A DNA stretch of 64,000 nt from Anaeramoeba ignava. Taxonomy: Eukaryota > Metamonada > Anaeramoebidae. Under the pieces are notes generated by a model that saw only the letters and a list, made by a program, of their open reading frames with translations, searched no databases and had not been told where the DNA came from. The stretch is taken from NCBI GenBank assembly GCA_028826165.1, contig JAPDFW010000064.1:434001-498000 (forward strand). Reading direction: 5' to 3'. Below, in pieces: positions 1 to 11,863 of this stretch. Both the position numbers and the translations under genes were made by a program. Positions within the stretch are counted from its first letter, which is position 1, and the number at the start of each line of letters is the position of its first letter.

Positions 1-498
1 TAATTATATTTATAATAAAAATTATAATTATATTTATAATTAAATTTATAATTAAATTTATAATTAAATTTATAATTAAATTTATAATTAAATTTATAAT
101 TATATTTATAATTATATTTATAATTAAATTTATAATTAAATTTATAACAAAATTTAATTATATTTATAACAAAATTTATAATTAAATTTATAATTAAATT
201 TAAAATTTATAACAAAATTTATAATTAAATTTATAATTAAATTTATAATTAAATTTATAATTATATTTATAATTATATTTATAATTATATTTATAATTAA
301 ATTTATAATTAAATTTATAATTAAATTTATAATTAAATTTATAATTAAATTTATAATTATATTTATAAATAATTTTATAATTAAATTTATAACAAAATTT
401 ATAATTAAATTAATAATTAAATTTATATCAAAATTTATATCAAAATTTATAATTAAATTTATAATTAAATTTATATAAATATTTCCATATTGGTTTAG
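1..498. repeat. AT-only tandem repeat in the last Rab intron
   Basis: Degenerate tandem units of TTTATAATTAAA, with TTTATAACAAAA variants, fill the window edge up to the splice acceptor TTTAG at 494-498. The repeat directly precedes a coding exon and has no open frame of its own, so it is read as the 3' part of a repeat-swollen intron. No other signal is visible. Confidence 0.8.
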
Positions 499-729
499 AA
501 ATATACAAAAGGAAAGGAATATAAAACTTTCCGAACAAGTGCAAAAGATGGAAGTAATGTTACAGATTTATTTCATTATATTGCTTCACAACTTAAAGAA
601 AAACCAATGGATGCAAATCCTTTAATAAGTGATGATGAACATCATAGAAACGTAATTCGTTTGGATTCTGATGAAACTGATTCTGAAAATGATCCACAAC
701 CAAAACCTAAGAAAAAACCTTGTTGTTGA
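499..729 (+). CDS. Rab-family small GTPase, last exon only (partial)
   Basis: This is the 3' exon of a Rab GTPase; the rest of the gene lies upstream of the window. After a TTTAG acceptor it reads 76 codons starting KYTKGKEYKTFRTSAKDG. TSAK is the G5 guanine-base motif, followed by the usual NVTDLFHYIASQL alpha-5 helix, an acidic hypervariable tail with KPKKK, and a terminal CC. The double cysteine is the Rab geranylgeranylation signal, so the protein should cycle between cytosol and a membrane as a vesicle-traffic switch. The subfamily cannot be assigned without the switch regions. The stop is TGA. It is convergent with the next gene on the minus strand, 412 bp away. Confidence 0.9.
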   Translation, partial: KYTKGKEYKTFRTSAKDGSNVTDLFHYIASQLKEKPMDANPLISDDEHHRNVIRLDSDETDSENDPQPKPKKKPCC

Positions 730-1141
730 ACTCCTCTTTCCTTTCATTCTTTTTTTCATGTCGAATTTCGATATTTTTTTTTTCTTTTCTTACTTTTTTT
801 TTTCTTCTTAAAATCTTCCTTTGAATTCTTTTAGGAAAAGAGTTGTTTAATTTTCCAGCTCAAAAAAAAAAATCATAAATAAATAAAAATCAGAATTGGT
901 TTTATTCCAAAAAAAAAAATTTTTTTTATTTAAAAAAAAAGTGGAATGAAGAAGAAACAAAACAAAATGAAACAAAACAAAACAAAATTTTGGAATTTTA
1001 AACAATTCTAAATTCTCCATTTTTAATTTGACTTAAAAGAATCCTTAATGTTCTTTCAGAACTACGAACAAAAAACTATTTAAAAATAAAAACAAAAAAA
1101 ATTAAATCTAAATTAAATTCTAAATAAAAATTAACTATTTT
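730..1141. other. Convergent intergenic region
   Basis: A 412-bp gap between the 3' ends of the Rab gene and the minus-strand gene at 1142. It holds T-runs, A-runs and a short AACAAAATGAAAC-type repeat near 955-990. No ORF, RNA gene or clear terminator is seen; it presumably contains both 3' UTRs and poly(A) sites. Confidence 0.6.
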
Positions 1142-3269
1142 TCATACATCAAAAGGTCTTAATTCTGTTAAGATTCCTAAAATGATAGTATTTTGATCAA
1201 TTTGAAGTCTAATACAATCTCCTTTTCTAATAACAAGTTGATTATAAACTAATTTATTATCTTGGACTAAAACATTAATTTTTTGATCTGTTTTGGGATC
1301 TTTTTGATTTTGGATAAGATTTTTATCCCATTGTTGGTGTATTAAAGATACTAAATCAAAATATTTAAATCAATATTTAAATCAATATTTAAATCAATAT
1401 TAAATTAATATTTAAATTAATATTTAAATTATTTAAATTAATATTTAAATTAATATTTAAATTAATATTTAAATTAATATTTAAATTAATATTTAAATTA
1501 ATATTTAAATTAATATTTAAATTAATATTTAAATTAATATTTAAATTAATATTTAAATTAATATTTAAATTAATATTTAAATTAATATTTAAATTAATAT
1601 TTAAATTAATATTTAAATTAATATTTTAAATCAAAATATTTTAAATTAATATTTAAATTAATATTTAAATTAAAATCAAAATTAATATTTAAATCAATAT
1701 TTAAATTAATATTTAAATTAATATTTAAATTAATATTTAAATCAATATTTAAATTAATATTTAAATTAATATTTAAATTAATATTTAAATTAATATTTAA
1801 ATTGATATTTAAATTAATATTTAAATTAATATTTAAATTAATATTTAAATTAATATTTAAATTAATATATAAATTAATATTTAAATCAATATTTAAATTA
1901 ATATTTAAATTAATATTTAAATTAATATTTAAATTAATATTTAAATTAATATTTAAATTAATATTTAAAATCAATATTTAAATCAAATATTTAAATTAAT
2001 ATTTAAATTAATATTTAAATTAATATTTAAATTAATATTTAAATTAATATTTAAATTAATATTTAAATTAATATTTAAAATTAATATTTTAAATTAATTA
2101 TTTAAATTAATATTTAAATTAATATTTAAATTAATATTTAAATTAATATTTAAATTAATATTTAAATTAATATTTAAATTAATATTTAAATTAATATTTA
2201 AATTAATATTTAAAATTAATATTTAAATTAATATTTAAATTAATATTTTAAATTAATATTTAAAATTAATATTTTAAATCAATATATAAATTAAATATTT
2301 AAAATCAATATTTTAAATTAATATTTAAATTAATATTTAAATTAATATTTAAATTAATATTTAAATTAATATTTAAATTAATATTTAAATTAATATTTAA
2401 ATTAATATTTAAAAATATTTAAATTAATATTTAAAATCAATATTTAAATCAATATATAAATTAATATTTAAATTAATATTTAAATTAATATTTAAATTAA
2501 TATTAAATTAATATTTAAATTAATATTTTAAATAAATATTTAAATTAATATTTTAAATCAATGTTTAAATTAATATTTAAATCAATATTTAAATTAATAT
2601 TTAAATCAATATTTAAATTAATATTTAAATTAATATTTTAAATTAATATTTAAATTAATATTTAAATTAATATTTAAATTAATATTTAAAATAAATATTA
2701 AAATCAATATTTAAATTAATATTTAAATTAATATTTAAATTAATATTTAAATTAATATTTAAATCAATATTTAAATTAATATATAAATTAATATTTAAAT
2801 TAATATTTAAATTAATATTTAAATTAATATTTAAATTAATATTTAAATTAATATTTAAATCAATATTTAAATTAATATTTAAATTAATATTTAAATTAAT
2901 ATTTAAATTAATATTTAAATTAATATTTAAATTGATATTTAAATTAATATTAATATTTTTAAATTATTTACAATTTATTCCAAAATCAAAAATAGAAGGT
3001 TTTTTGTCAATAGATTCTGTAATTTTTTTTTGCAAAACTAAAATTCTATTTAAAAAATTTTTTTCAGCTTCAATTTTAGAAGCAAGAAATTTGACTTTAA
3101 TTTGTTGGGCTTTTTGATAAAATTCAATTGTTTCTTGATCAATATTTTGAGAATTTGTTTTTTCTTTTTCAATTTTATTTTCAATTTTATTTTCTAAATT
3201 ATTAATTGCGTTTAAATTTCTTGGATGTTTTCGATTTTTAAGAGATTTTTGTTGTTTGATTGAATTCAT
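1142..3269 (-). CDS. Small coiled-coil protein, possibly Sds3/BRMS1-like
   Basis: A two-exon gene of 168 aa. Exon 1 (3269-2972) starts MNSIKQQKSLKNRKH and continues into a charged helical segment (about residues 30-90). It ends at donor GTAAAT with one base left over. Exon 2 (1350-1142) follows acceptor TTTAG and needs two bases, so the phases agree. It encodes SLIHQQWDKN and a short beta-rich end, YNQLVIRKGDCIRLQI and ILGILTELRPFDV. A helical N-half followed by a small barrel-like C-end recalls the Sds3/BRMS1 subunits of Sin3 deacetylase complexes, but the similarity is weak and no diagnostic motif is present. The 1.6-kb intron is almost pure simple repeat. Divergent from DDX18, with 94 bp between the two start codons. 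Confidence 0.7.
1351..2971 (-). repeat. 1.6-kb tandem repeat intron (TTTAAATTAATA)n
   Basis: More than 100 near-perfect copies of a 12-bp AT-only unit, with occasional ATCAAT variants. It is bounded on the minus strand by donor GTAAAT (at 2971) and acceptor TTTAG (ending at 1351), and joins two exons in matching phase. Long open frames inside it (ILNINLNIN repeats) are translation of the repeat, not a gene. Confidence 0.85.
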
Positions 3270-3280
3270 TATTTAATAAA

Positions 3281-3305
3281 AAAAATGAAAAAAAAAAATG
3301 AAAAA
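3281..3305 (-). promoter_or_regulatory. T-run/TCAT element upstream of the coiled-coil gene
   Basis: Two copies of TTTTTCATTTTT on the minus strand, 12-36 bp before the ATG at 3269. The same element precedes almost every start in the window, so it is read as a core promoter or initiator; the function is inferred. Confidence 0.4.
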
Positions 3306-3332
3306 AAAATTTTTAAAATCAAAAATCATTTT

Positions 3333-3345
3333 TTTTTCATTTTTC
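3333..3345 (+). promoter_or_regulatory. T-run/TCAT element upstream of DDX18
   Basis: TTTTTCATTTTTC ends 18 bp before the ATG at 3364. With the mirrored copies at 3281-3305 it makes a compact two-way promoter of under 100 bp. Confidence 0.4.
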
Positions 3346-3363
3346 TTTTTTTTTTATTAAATA

Positions 3364-5307
3364 ATGAAATTTGAAGTTTTTGATATTGATTTATCAACTG
3401 AAAAAGAAAAAAAACAAGAAAATAATATTCAAATTCAATCTTCAAATAATAAAACAAATCAAAAATTTATTAATTTTGATGATCTTAATATTTCAAATCA
3501 AACAAAAATTGCAATTAAAGAAATGGGATTTCAAGCAATGACAGATATTCAAAGAGAATCTATTCCTTTAATTCTTTCTGGTTCAGATTTAATAGGTGCT
3601 GCAAAAACAGGAAGTGGAAAAACTCTTGCATTTTTAATTCCAATAATTGAAATACTTTTAAAATCAAATCTTTCTCAAAAAAGTATTTTCAAAATTAAAA
3701 TTAAAATTAAAATTAAAATCAAAATTAAAATTAAAATTAAAATTAAAAATTAAAATTAAAATCAAAATTAAAATTAAAAATTAAAATTAAAATTAAAATT
3801 AAAATCAAAATTAAAATTAAAATTAAAATCAAAATCAAAATTAAAATTAAAATCAAAATTAAAATCAAAAATCAAAATTAAAATTAAAATTAAAAATAAA
3901 ATTAAAATTAATATTAAAATGAAAATTCATTTATAAAATTAAAATTCATTTATAAAATTAAAATTCATTTATAAAATTATAATTAAAATTAAAATTTGTT
4001 TTTAAAAGAAATGGGTGGAATTGTGTTAGCTCCAACAAGGGAATTAGCATATCAAATACATCAAGTTGCAGAATTCTTATTTAAATATCATAATTTTAAA
4101 TGTTGTTTAATAATCGGAGGATTTAGTAGACAAAAACAAACAGAAATATTAGAAAAAGGAACAAATCTTATAATCGGAACACCAGGAAGATTATTAGATC
4201 ATCTTCAGCAAACAAAAGGATTTAATTATCAGGAATTAAAAATATTAGTTTTTGATGAAGCAGATAGAATGCTAGAAATTGGATTTTCTGAAACAATTTC
4301 AAAAATATTGAAAATTCTCCCAAAAAAAAGACAAACAATTCTTTTTTCAGCAACATTATCACCATCTATAAAAGATTTAATTCGTTTATCATTCCAATCT
4401 CAACCAATTTATATAAACGTTGATCAAAATAGCGAAATTTCAACTGTTAAAGAACTCCAACAGGGATTTATTCAATGCTTTGAAGAAGAAAGATTTTTGA
4501 TTCTTTTTATGCTTCTTCATTCATTCAGAAAAAATCATAAAGTTATTGTCTATTTCTCAACAATTAAATCAGTTAAATTCCACAAAGAATTATTAAGTGA
4601 ATTGAATATGGTTGTATATACACTTTATGGAAAGCAAAAGCAAGAAGAAAGACAAAATACTTTTGAAAATTTTTGCAAAACAAATTCTGGTATTTTACTT
4701 TCAACAAATGTAGCAGCAAGAGGTTAATTTCATTGATAAAAAAAATATTAATAATTTTAATTTTAATTTTAATTTTGTAATTTTATTATTTTTTTTTTAG
4801 GTTTAGATATTCCTGATGTGGATTGGGTTATTCAATACGATCCACCTAATTCTCTTGAGGTATTTTTTTTTGAAAAGAAAACAAAGCAAAACGCAAAGTT
4901 TCTTTTCAAAATTTCTTTCAATTTCTTTAACAATTTTTTTTTTAATTAGGATTATATCCATAGAGTTGGTAGAACAGCAAGAGCAGGGAAAATCTGGAAA
5001 TGCAATACTATTCCTTTTATCACATGAACTAAAATTTCTTGAATATCTACAAAATTTTGGTGTTCCACTTTCTGAATATGAATTTTCAGAAGAAAAAATT
5101 CCTCAAATTCAAACTTTAATAGAAAGCAAAATTGAAAAAAATGAAATTTTGTTTCGGTTGGCTAAAAAAGCATATCTTGCTTTTATTCATGCTTATTCTT
5201 CTCATTCCTTGAAAGATGTTTTTGATTTTTCTAAATTAGATTTTCTTGCAATTTCTAAATCATTTGGTTTACTAAATCCACCAAAAATTTTAAATATTGG
5301 AAATTAA
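3364..5307 (+). CDS. DDX18: DEAD-box RNA helicase DDX18/Has1, with a one-base frameshift
   Basis: ATP-dependent RNA helicase of the Has1/DDX18 type, a nucleolar 60S ribosome assembly factor. Four exons fit by phase: 3364-3682, 4009-4722, 4801-4859 and 4950-5307. Visible motifs: Q-motif [19 protein letters not shown] with MTDIQ, motif [10 protein letters not shown], Ia PTRELAYQ, Ib [39 protein letters not shown], then motif [17 protein letters not shown] and [19 protein letters not shown] favour Has1 over other DEAD proteins. Just after RTARAG the frame breaks: the A4 run at 4989-4992 has one base too many for [14 protein letters not shown] to continue in frame. The C-terminal domain is otherwise intact. 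Intron 1 is an AAAATT repeat, and its junction is the least certain of the three. Confidence 0.93.
3683..4008 (+). repeat. AAAATT repeat intron in DDX18
   Basis: Donor GTATTT, then repeated AAAATT/AAAATC units and a few ATTCATTTATAAA units, ending at AAAAG. It joins the LLKSNLSQK exon to [12 protein letters not shown] in matching phase (1 + 2 bases). Confidence 0.75.
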
Positions 5308-7655
5308 ATAAATTTTTTTTAAATAAATTTCTCCATAAAATTTTCTTTTTTAAAAAATTTCGCGTTATTTATCTCTTCATTTTTTCTTCAAAATTGAATA
5401 TTTTTCATAAAAAATTTTTTTTGGTTTGTTTGGTTTTCAGAAACAAAAAAAACATTTTAAGTAAACTCAAAATATTTGCACATTCCTTTGCTAATGAAAA
5501 AAAATATACATTTTTTGAAATGAATTTCGCAAATTTTTTTTTTAATTTTTTGTAGCTTCTAAATTCTTGAATATCATGTAATTTTGGTATTGAATGGTTT
5601 AAATTTAAATTTAAACTTAAACTTAAATTTTTCATTTTGTATTTTTTGAATTTTTTTAAATAGAAAAATTATGAAACTAATTGCAAAACTGTTCAATTTT
5701 GTTTTATGGAATAACACTACAAGCTCTTATTTAGCTAATATATTTTTTTTGTTGAAAAAAGGGGTTAAATTTGATACACAGCTTTTGCTTTGAATGAATT
5801 GGAAAAAAATTTTTTTTTTTTGCAAAGATAAGAAAAAGCAAAGTACTTTAAAAGTAACAATAAACAATAGCAATTCCATCAAAATAGTATACTTTTAAAT
5901 GTAAATATTAAACATTCGAAAATGATTAAAAAATAACAACAAAAATCCATTCATATTATCAAAAATATAAATTGCATTAATAATTAAAAAGCTACAATAA
6001 AATCATAAATAATGTTTAAATAAATTTTATAAATAAAAGAAACGATAATTAACGAAATTAATATAGATCATTTGAAATCAAATATTAATAATAAAAGTTC
6101 GAATAACCATCATAAACATAATCATAATCATAATCATCTGCAAACTAAATTAAATTAAATTAAATTAAATTAAATTAAATTAAATTATTGATTTACAAAA
6201 TAACCATAATCATTGCGTACTTCAATTTTGATCATTCCTATTTTCGCTAATCAGTTAAATTAATACAAAAACTTGAAAATTTAATTTTGATTTTAATTTT
6301 AATTTGACAAAAAAAAATAAGAAAAAAAAAATGAGAGAATTTGTTAAAAAGTTATTCTCTTTTTTTTTTTTTTCTTATTTCTCTTTTCGAAATGAAAAAA
6401 CAAAATTAATTTTTATTGATAAACTAATATTTTTACAAACTAATTTTAATTTATTTGTATAACTGATTAATATTTCGATCATTTTGATCCTTTTTTATTT
6501 ATTTCTATTAATTAAAAAAAAAAAAGATTGCAAAAAAAAATTAGAAAAAAACTCAAAAAGTTACTAAAAGTGATCCTTTGTTGATATTAATAATTTTAAT
6601 TGCAATAATTTTTGGGCAAATTATTTGGATTTATATAAAACAAAAAAACAAACAAACAAAGTAAAAAAATATTTTGATCTGTTTTTATTACACTCAACAA
6701 ATAGCAAAAAAAAAAATAGTAAAAATGAAAAGGAATATTTTTATTCAAAAAAAATAATTTTTTTGGAATTTCCAGATTGTTATAATAATTTATCAGAAAA
6801 AACCCCTTAATTAATTTAATTAACAAAATACCTCTTTATAAAAGCACAGATTACTAAATTTTAGTTTTTGAATTTACTTAATTATTTAGAAACTTACTTG
6901 AATTTTTTTTTAAAAATTTTTTTATAAAAGGATGAAGAAAAAAATGAAAAGAAAAACCAATTTTAATGAATGGCAAAATTTTTTCGAAATGAAAACTCAC
7001 TTAATTTTTGTATTATTAATCAAAATTAATTGCTAAAAAATCAACTTACAACTATTTATACAACTATTTATGTTTAAAAGAATTTAATTCAGAAAAAAAA
7101 CACAAAAAAACAATAAAAAAAATTACTTTATTTTTCCTTAATAAGAAGAGAAGATTTAAACTTGTTTAAAGTATTTTCTTTGTTTAAAATACAAGTGATG
7201 CAATTATTAAAATTAGTTCAAAATTGTTTGTCGCTTTGTTGTAATTTTTTTATTAATAAAAAGAAGTTTGTTTATTGTTTATGCGAAAAATGCTTTATTA
7301 TTTGTTTAAAAAGTTGAATTTGTGTTCATACATCCAAAAAACAAAAAAAAATATTAAGGAGAAAAATGAAAAAACTTTACTTAAAAATGGATTTTTTTAA
7401 TCAAAAGAAAAAAAGAGAAAAAAAAGAATGATTATTATAGCAATTTTAAATCAAATTTAGTTCTATGTTTTCAATTGTTTTGCTTTTAACTTTTCTGAAT
7501 GAAGAGAATTAAAGAACAAAAAAAAAAGAGTTGTTGTATAAATTGTTGATAAATTGAAAACGGAATTCTTGCAAGTTTTGAAAAGTATTGTTTGTTTTTT
7601 CCATAATTTCTTAATCATTGAATTCCACATTTGAATTTTTTGGACATTTATCTAA
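5308..7655. other. AT-rich region without a recognisable gene
   Basis: About 2.3 kb of poly-A/T-rich sequence. Short TAAAT repeats occur at about 6150-6185, and ORFs of 60-76 codons are rich in F, K, N and L with no family signature. The only weak coding hint is the exon pair at 6085-6246 on the minus strand. No tRNA, snRNA or rRNA signature is seen. Confidence 0.5.
6085..6246 (-). CDS. Possible two-exon 3' end of a Tyr/Asp-rich protein
   Basis: On the minus strand, acceptor GATTAG precedes an exon (6246-6197) reading KIGMIKIEVRNDYGYF up to donor GTAAAT. After a 52-bp TTTAA-repeat intron, acceptor TTTAG leads to FADDYDYDYDYVYDGYSNFY and a further Y before TAA (6144-6085). The phases match (0/0). 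The tail resembles the Tyr/Gly ends of RNA-binding proteins, but no upstream RRM exon could be found within 1.4 kb. This may be chance. Confidence 0.2.
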
Positions 7656-10600
7656 TTTTTTCTAATTTTTTGGAATTGAATTAAATATTGAATTGAATTA
7701 AATATTGAATTAAATTAAAAATTAAATATTGAATATTAAATATTGAATTAAATTAAAAATTAAATATTGAATATTAAATATTGAATTAAATTAAAAATTA
7801 AATATTGAATATTAAATATTGAATTAAATTAAAAATTAAATTGAATTAAATATTAAATATTGAATTGAATATTGAATTAAATATTAAATTGAATTGAATT
7901 GAATTGAATTGAATTAAATATTAAATTGAATTGAATTAAATATTAAATATTAAATATTAAATATTAAATTGAATTAAATATTGAATTAAATATTGAATTG
8001 AATTAAATTGAATTAAATATTGAATTAAATATTAAATTGAATTGAATATTAAATATTGAATTAAATTGAATTAAATTAAAAATTAAATATTGGAATTGAA
8101 TTAAATATTGAATTGAATTGAATATTAAATTGAATTAAATATTAAATTGAATTAAATATTAAATATTGAATTGAATAATTGAATTAAATATCGAATTGAA
8201 TTGAATTGAATTGAATTAAAATAAATATTAAATATTGAATTGAATTAAATATTAAATATTGAATTGAATTAAATATTGAATTGAATTGAATATTAAATAT
8301 TAAAATTAATGGAATTGAATTGAATTGAATTGAATTGAATATTAAATATTGAATTGAATTAAATATTAAATATTAAATATTGGAATTGAATTGAATATTG
8401 GAATTGAATTGAATTGAATTGAATTGAATTGAATTGAATATTAAATATTGAATTAAATTAAATATTAAATATTAAATATTGAATTGAATTGAATATTGAA
8501 TTGAATTGAATTGAATTATTGAATTGAATTGAATTAAATTAAATATTAAATATTAAATTGAATTGAATTGAATTAAATTAAATATTAAATTGAATTGAAA
8601 TTGAATATTAAATATTAAAATTGAATTGAATATTGAAATAAACATCGAATTAAAATTGAATTGAATTGAATTGAATTGAATTGAATTGGAATTAAATATT
8701 AAATTAAATTGAATTAAATTGAATTAAATATTAAAATTAAATTGAATTAAATATTAAATTGAATTGAATTGAATTGAATTAAATATTAAATATTAAATAT
8801 TGAATTAAATTGAATTAAATATTGAATTAAATTAAATTAAATTAAATATTAAATTGAATTGAATTGAATTAAATATTAAATATTAAATATTAAATATTAA
8901 AATTAAATTAAATATTGAATTAAATTGAATTGAATATTAAATTGAATATTGAATTGAATTAAATTGAATTGAATTGAATATTAAATATTGAATATTAAAT
9001 ATTAAATTGAATTAAATATTATTGAATTAAATATTAAATTGAATAAAATTGAATTGAATATGAAATTGAATATTGAATATTGAATATTAAAATTAAATTG
9101 AATAAATATTGAATGAATTAAATATTGAATTAAATTAAAAATTAAATAAAATTGAATTAAATTAAAAATTGAATTAAATTTAAAAATTAAAATTAAAAAA
9201 TTAAAATGAATTGAATATTAAATATTGAATTAAATTAAATTAAAAAATGATTAAAATTAAATTTGAATTGAATTAAATATTAAAATTGAATTGGAATTGA
9301 ATTGAAATTGAATTGAAATTGAATTGAATTAAATAATTGAATTAAAATATTAAAATATTAAATATTGAATTGAATTGAATATTAAATTGAATTGAATATT
9401 AAATTAAACTTGAATTAAATATTGAATAATTTGAATTGAATATTAAATATTGAATTAAATATTAAATTGAAATTAAATATTGGAATTAAATGAATTAAAA
9501 TTAAAATAAAATTAAAATTGAAAATGAATTGAATTAAAATTGAATTGAATTGAATTAAATATTGAATTGAATGGAAATTGAATTGAATTGAATTAAATAT
9601 TAAAATTAAATTAAATTGGAATTGAATTTAAATTGAATTAAATTATTGAATTGAATTGAATGAATTAAATATTAAATATTGAATTAAATGGAAAAAATTA
9701 AATATTGAAAATTGAATATTAAATATTAAATATTGAATTGAATTGAATTGGAATTGAATTGAATTAAATATTGAATTGAATTAAATTGAATTGAATTAAA
9801 ATTAAATTAAATTAAATTAAAAATTGAAATTAAAATTGAATTAAATATTGAATAAAATTGAATATTAAATTGAATTAAAAATGAATTGAATTGAAATTGA
9901 AAATAGGAATTAAATATTGAATTGAAATTGAATTGAATTGAATTGAATTAAATATTGAATTGAATTGAATTTAAAAAATTGAATTGAATTGAATTGAATT
10001 GAATTGTGGTGAATAAATATTAAATTGAATTGAATTGGAATGAATGAAATGGAATTGAATTGAATTGGAATTGAATTGGAAATTAAATATTGAATTGAAT
10101 TGAATTAAAATTGAATTGGAATTAAATATTGAATTGAATTGGAATTGGAATTGAATTGAATTAAATATTAAATTGAATTAAATATTGAATTGAATTAAAA
10201 TTAAATTGAATTGGAATTGAATTAAATATTAAATATTGAAATTGAAATTAAATTAAAATATTAAAAATTAAATATTGAATCGAATTAAATATTGAATTGA
10301 ATTGAATTGAATTGAATTGAATTGAATCAAATATTAAATATTGAATTAAATATCGAATTGAATTAAATATTAAATATTGAATTGAATTGAATCGAATTGA
10401 ATTGAATTGAATTGAATATTGAATTGAATTGAATATTAAATATTAAAATAAATTGAATTGAATTAAATATCGAATTAAATAGAATTAAAAATTGAATTGA
10501 AATTGAATTAAATATTAAAATTGAAATTGAATTGAATTGAAATTGAATATTAAAGAAATATTAAATTGAATTGAATATTAAATTAAATATTAAATATTAA

Positions 10601-11030
10601 AATTGAATTGAATATTAAAATTAAATATTAAATATTAAATTGAATTGAATTAAATTGAATTAAATTGAATTGAATTGAATTAAATTAAATATTAAAATAT
10701 TAAATTGAATTAAATTAAATATTGAATTAAATATTGAATATTGAATTGAATTGAATTGAATTGAATTGAATTGAATTGAATTGAATTGAATATTAAATAT
10801 TGAATAGAATTGAATTGAATTGAATATTAAATATTAAATATTGAATTAAATTGAATTAAATTGAATTAAATTAAATTAAATATTGAATTGAATTGAATTG
10901 AATTAAATATTGAAAATTAAAGATTGAATTAAATTAAATTAAATTAAATTAAATATCGAATTAAAAATTAAATCGAATTAAATATCGAATTAAATATCGA
11001 ATTAAAGATTAAATTGAATTAAATTGATAA
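7656..11030. repeat. 3.4-kb field of GAATT / TTAAATATT repeats
   Basis: A continuous mosaic of GAATT, TTAAAT and AAATATT words with no fixed long period. The plus strand is nearly free of C (only a few TCGAA words), so the two strands differ strongly in composition. It contains no gene. Whether it is an intron of an unseen gene or intergenic cannot be told from sequence alone. A short non-repetitive AT-rich stretch (11031-11210) follows. Confidence 0.85.
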
Positions 11031-11210
11031 TTCCTTTAAAAAATTATTTATAAAAAGCAAAAAAAAAGAATAAATTTTTGGAAAAGCAAAAAAAAATTCA
11101 TTTATATTTATTAAAAATAATTACAGAAATAAATACAAAAACTTACAAATTTACTTGATTTTAAGCCAAAATTAATCATTTCTTAAAATTTTCTTTTAAA
11201 ATTTTTTTAA

Positions 11211-11643
11211 TCAATAAGAACAATAGGGGGCAAGATAATAAATTTCCCAATCTTTTGGAAATATATATTTTACAAAGAACAAAATGCTTAAAAATAAATA
11301 AACGATCGCTGGAAAACACATAAGCATGAACAACAAAGAAATTTGATCATGATCGTTCGAAAAAAAAGGATGAACCTTAAAGAAAAGAAAAGACCATATT
11401 TGGAAAGTAAGGCAACGTAGAAAGAAAATCCAATACTCAGATAGAAGGCCTAATATTGAAATTTCTTGAGAAAATAATGGAAACGTGAAAATGAACAAAA
11501 CTTGATATTTTGCCCCCAGAAAAACAAATCACTAGAAAATAGATTAAAAATAAATTAGAAGCAATTAGTAAATCGATTTGAAATATATAAAATCTCTTCA
11601 CAAAAAAGAAATAGTAAAACAAACAAACAAATAAACAATTCAT
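11211..11643 (-). CDS. Possible small multi-pass membrane protein (frameshifted)
   Basis: Two overlapping minus-strand frames look like one protein. The first starts MNCLFVCLFYYFFFVKRF and gives two hydrophobic segments. The second gives LFIFTFPLFSQ, FLRCLTFQIWSFLFF and FPAIVYLFLSILFFVKYIF, and ends YYLAPYCSY. They would join into about 143 aa with four membrane segments if the G5 run (plus strand C5 at 11513-11517) were one base shorter. No family is recognised. F/L-rich frames arise easily from AT-rich DNA, so this could be spurious, but the slightly higher GC and the cluster of W, C and P residues favour coding. Divergent from the kinase. Confidence 0.35.
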
Positions 11644-11845
11644 TTGATAAATTTATGCATAAAAAAAATCAATAACAATTTTTACTAATTACATGATTGT
11701 AGGCTAATATTGGTCATAATAAGTGGTGACGGAGACATGGATCAAAAAGAATGGCATTTCAACTCAACAATTTGTAAATTAAAATTAAAAAAAAATATAT
11801 CTAGAAAAAAAAATATGTAAAGCACAAAAAATAATGAAGATAAAT

Positions 11846-11862
11846 CCTCATTTTTTTTTTTC
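11846..11862 (+). promoter_or_regulatory. TCAT/T-run element before the kinase ATG
   Basis: CCTCAT followed by 10 further T ends 1-2 bp before ATG 11864. It is the weakest match to the element seen before other genes, because the leading T-run is missing. If real, it favours 11864 as the start and implies an extremely short leader. Confidence 0.25.
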
Positions 11863-11863
11863 T

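Noticed and set aside
1618-1974. 118-codon minus-strand frame of ILNINLNIN repeats
   Set aside because: Translation of the 12-bp intron repeat; no start context, no composition change, and it lies between two phase-matched exons.
6596-6826. 76-codon minus frame and its plus-strand shadow
   Set aside because: F, L, N and Y composition expected from AT-rich DNA, with no splice-supported extension or motif.
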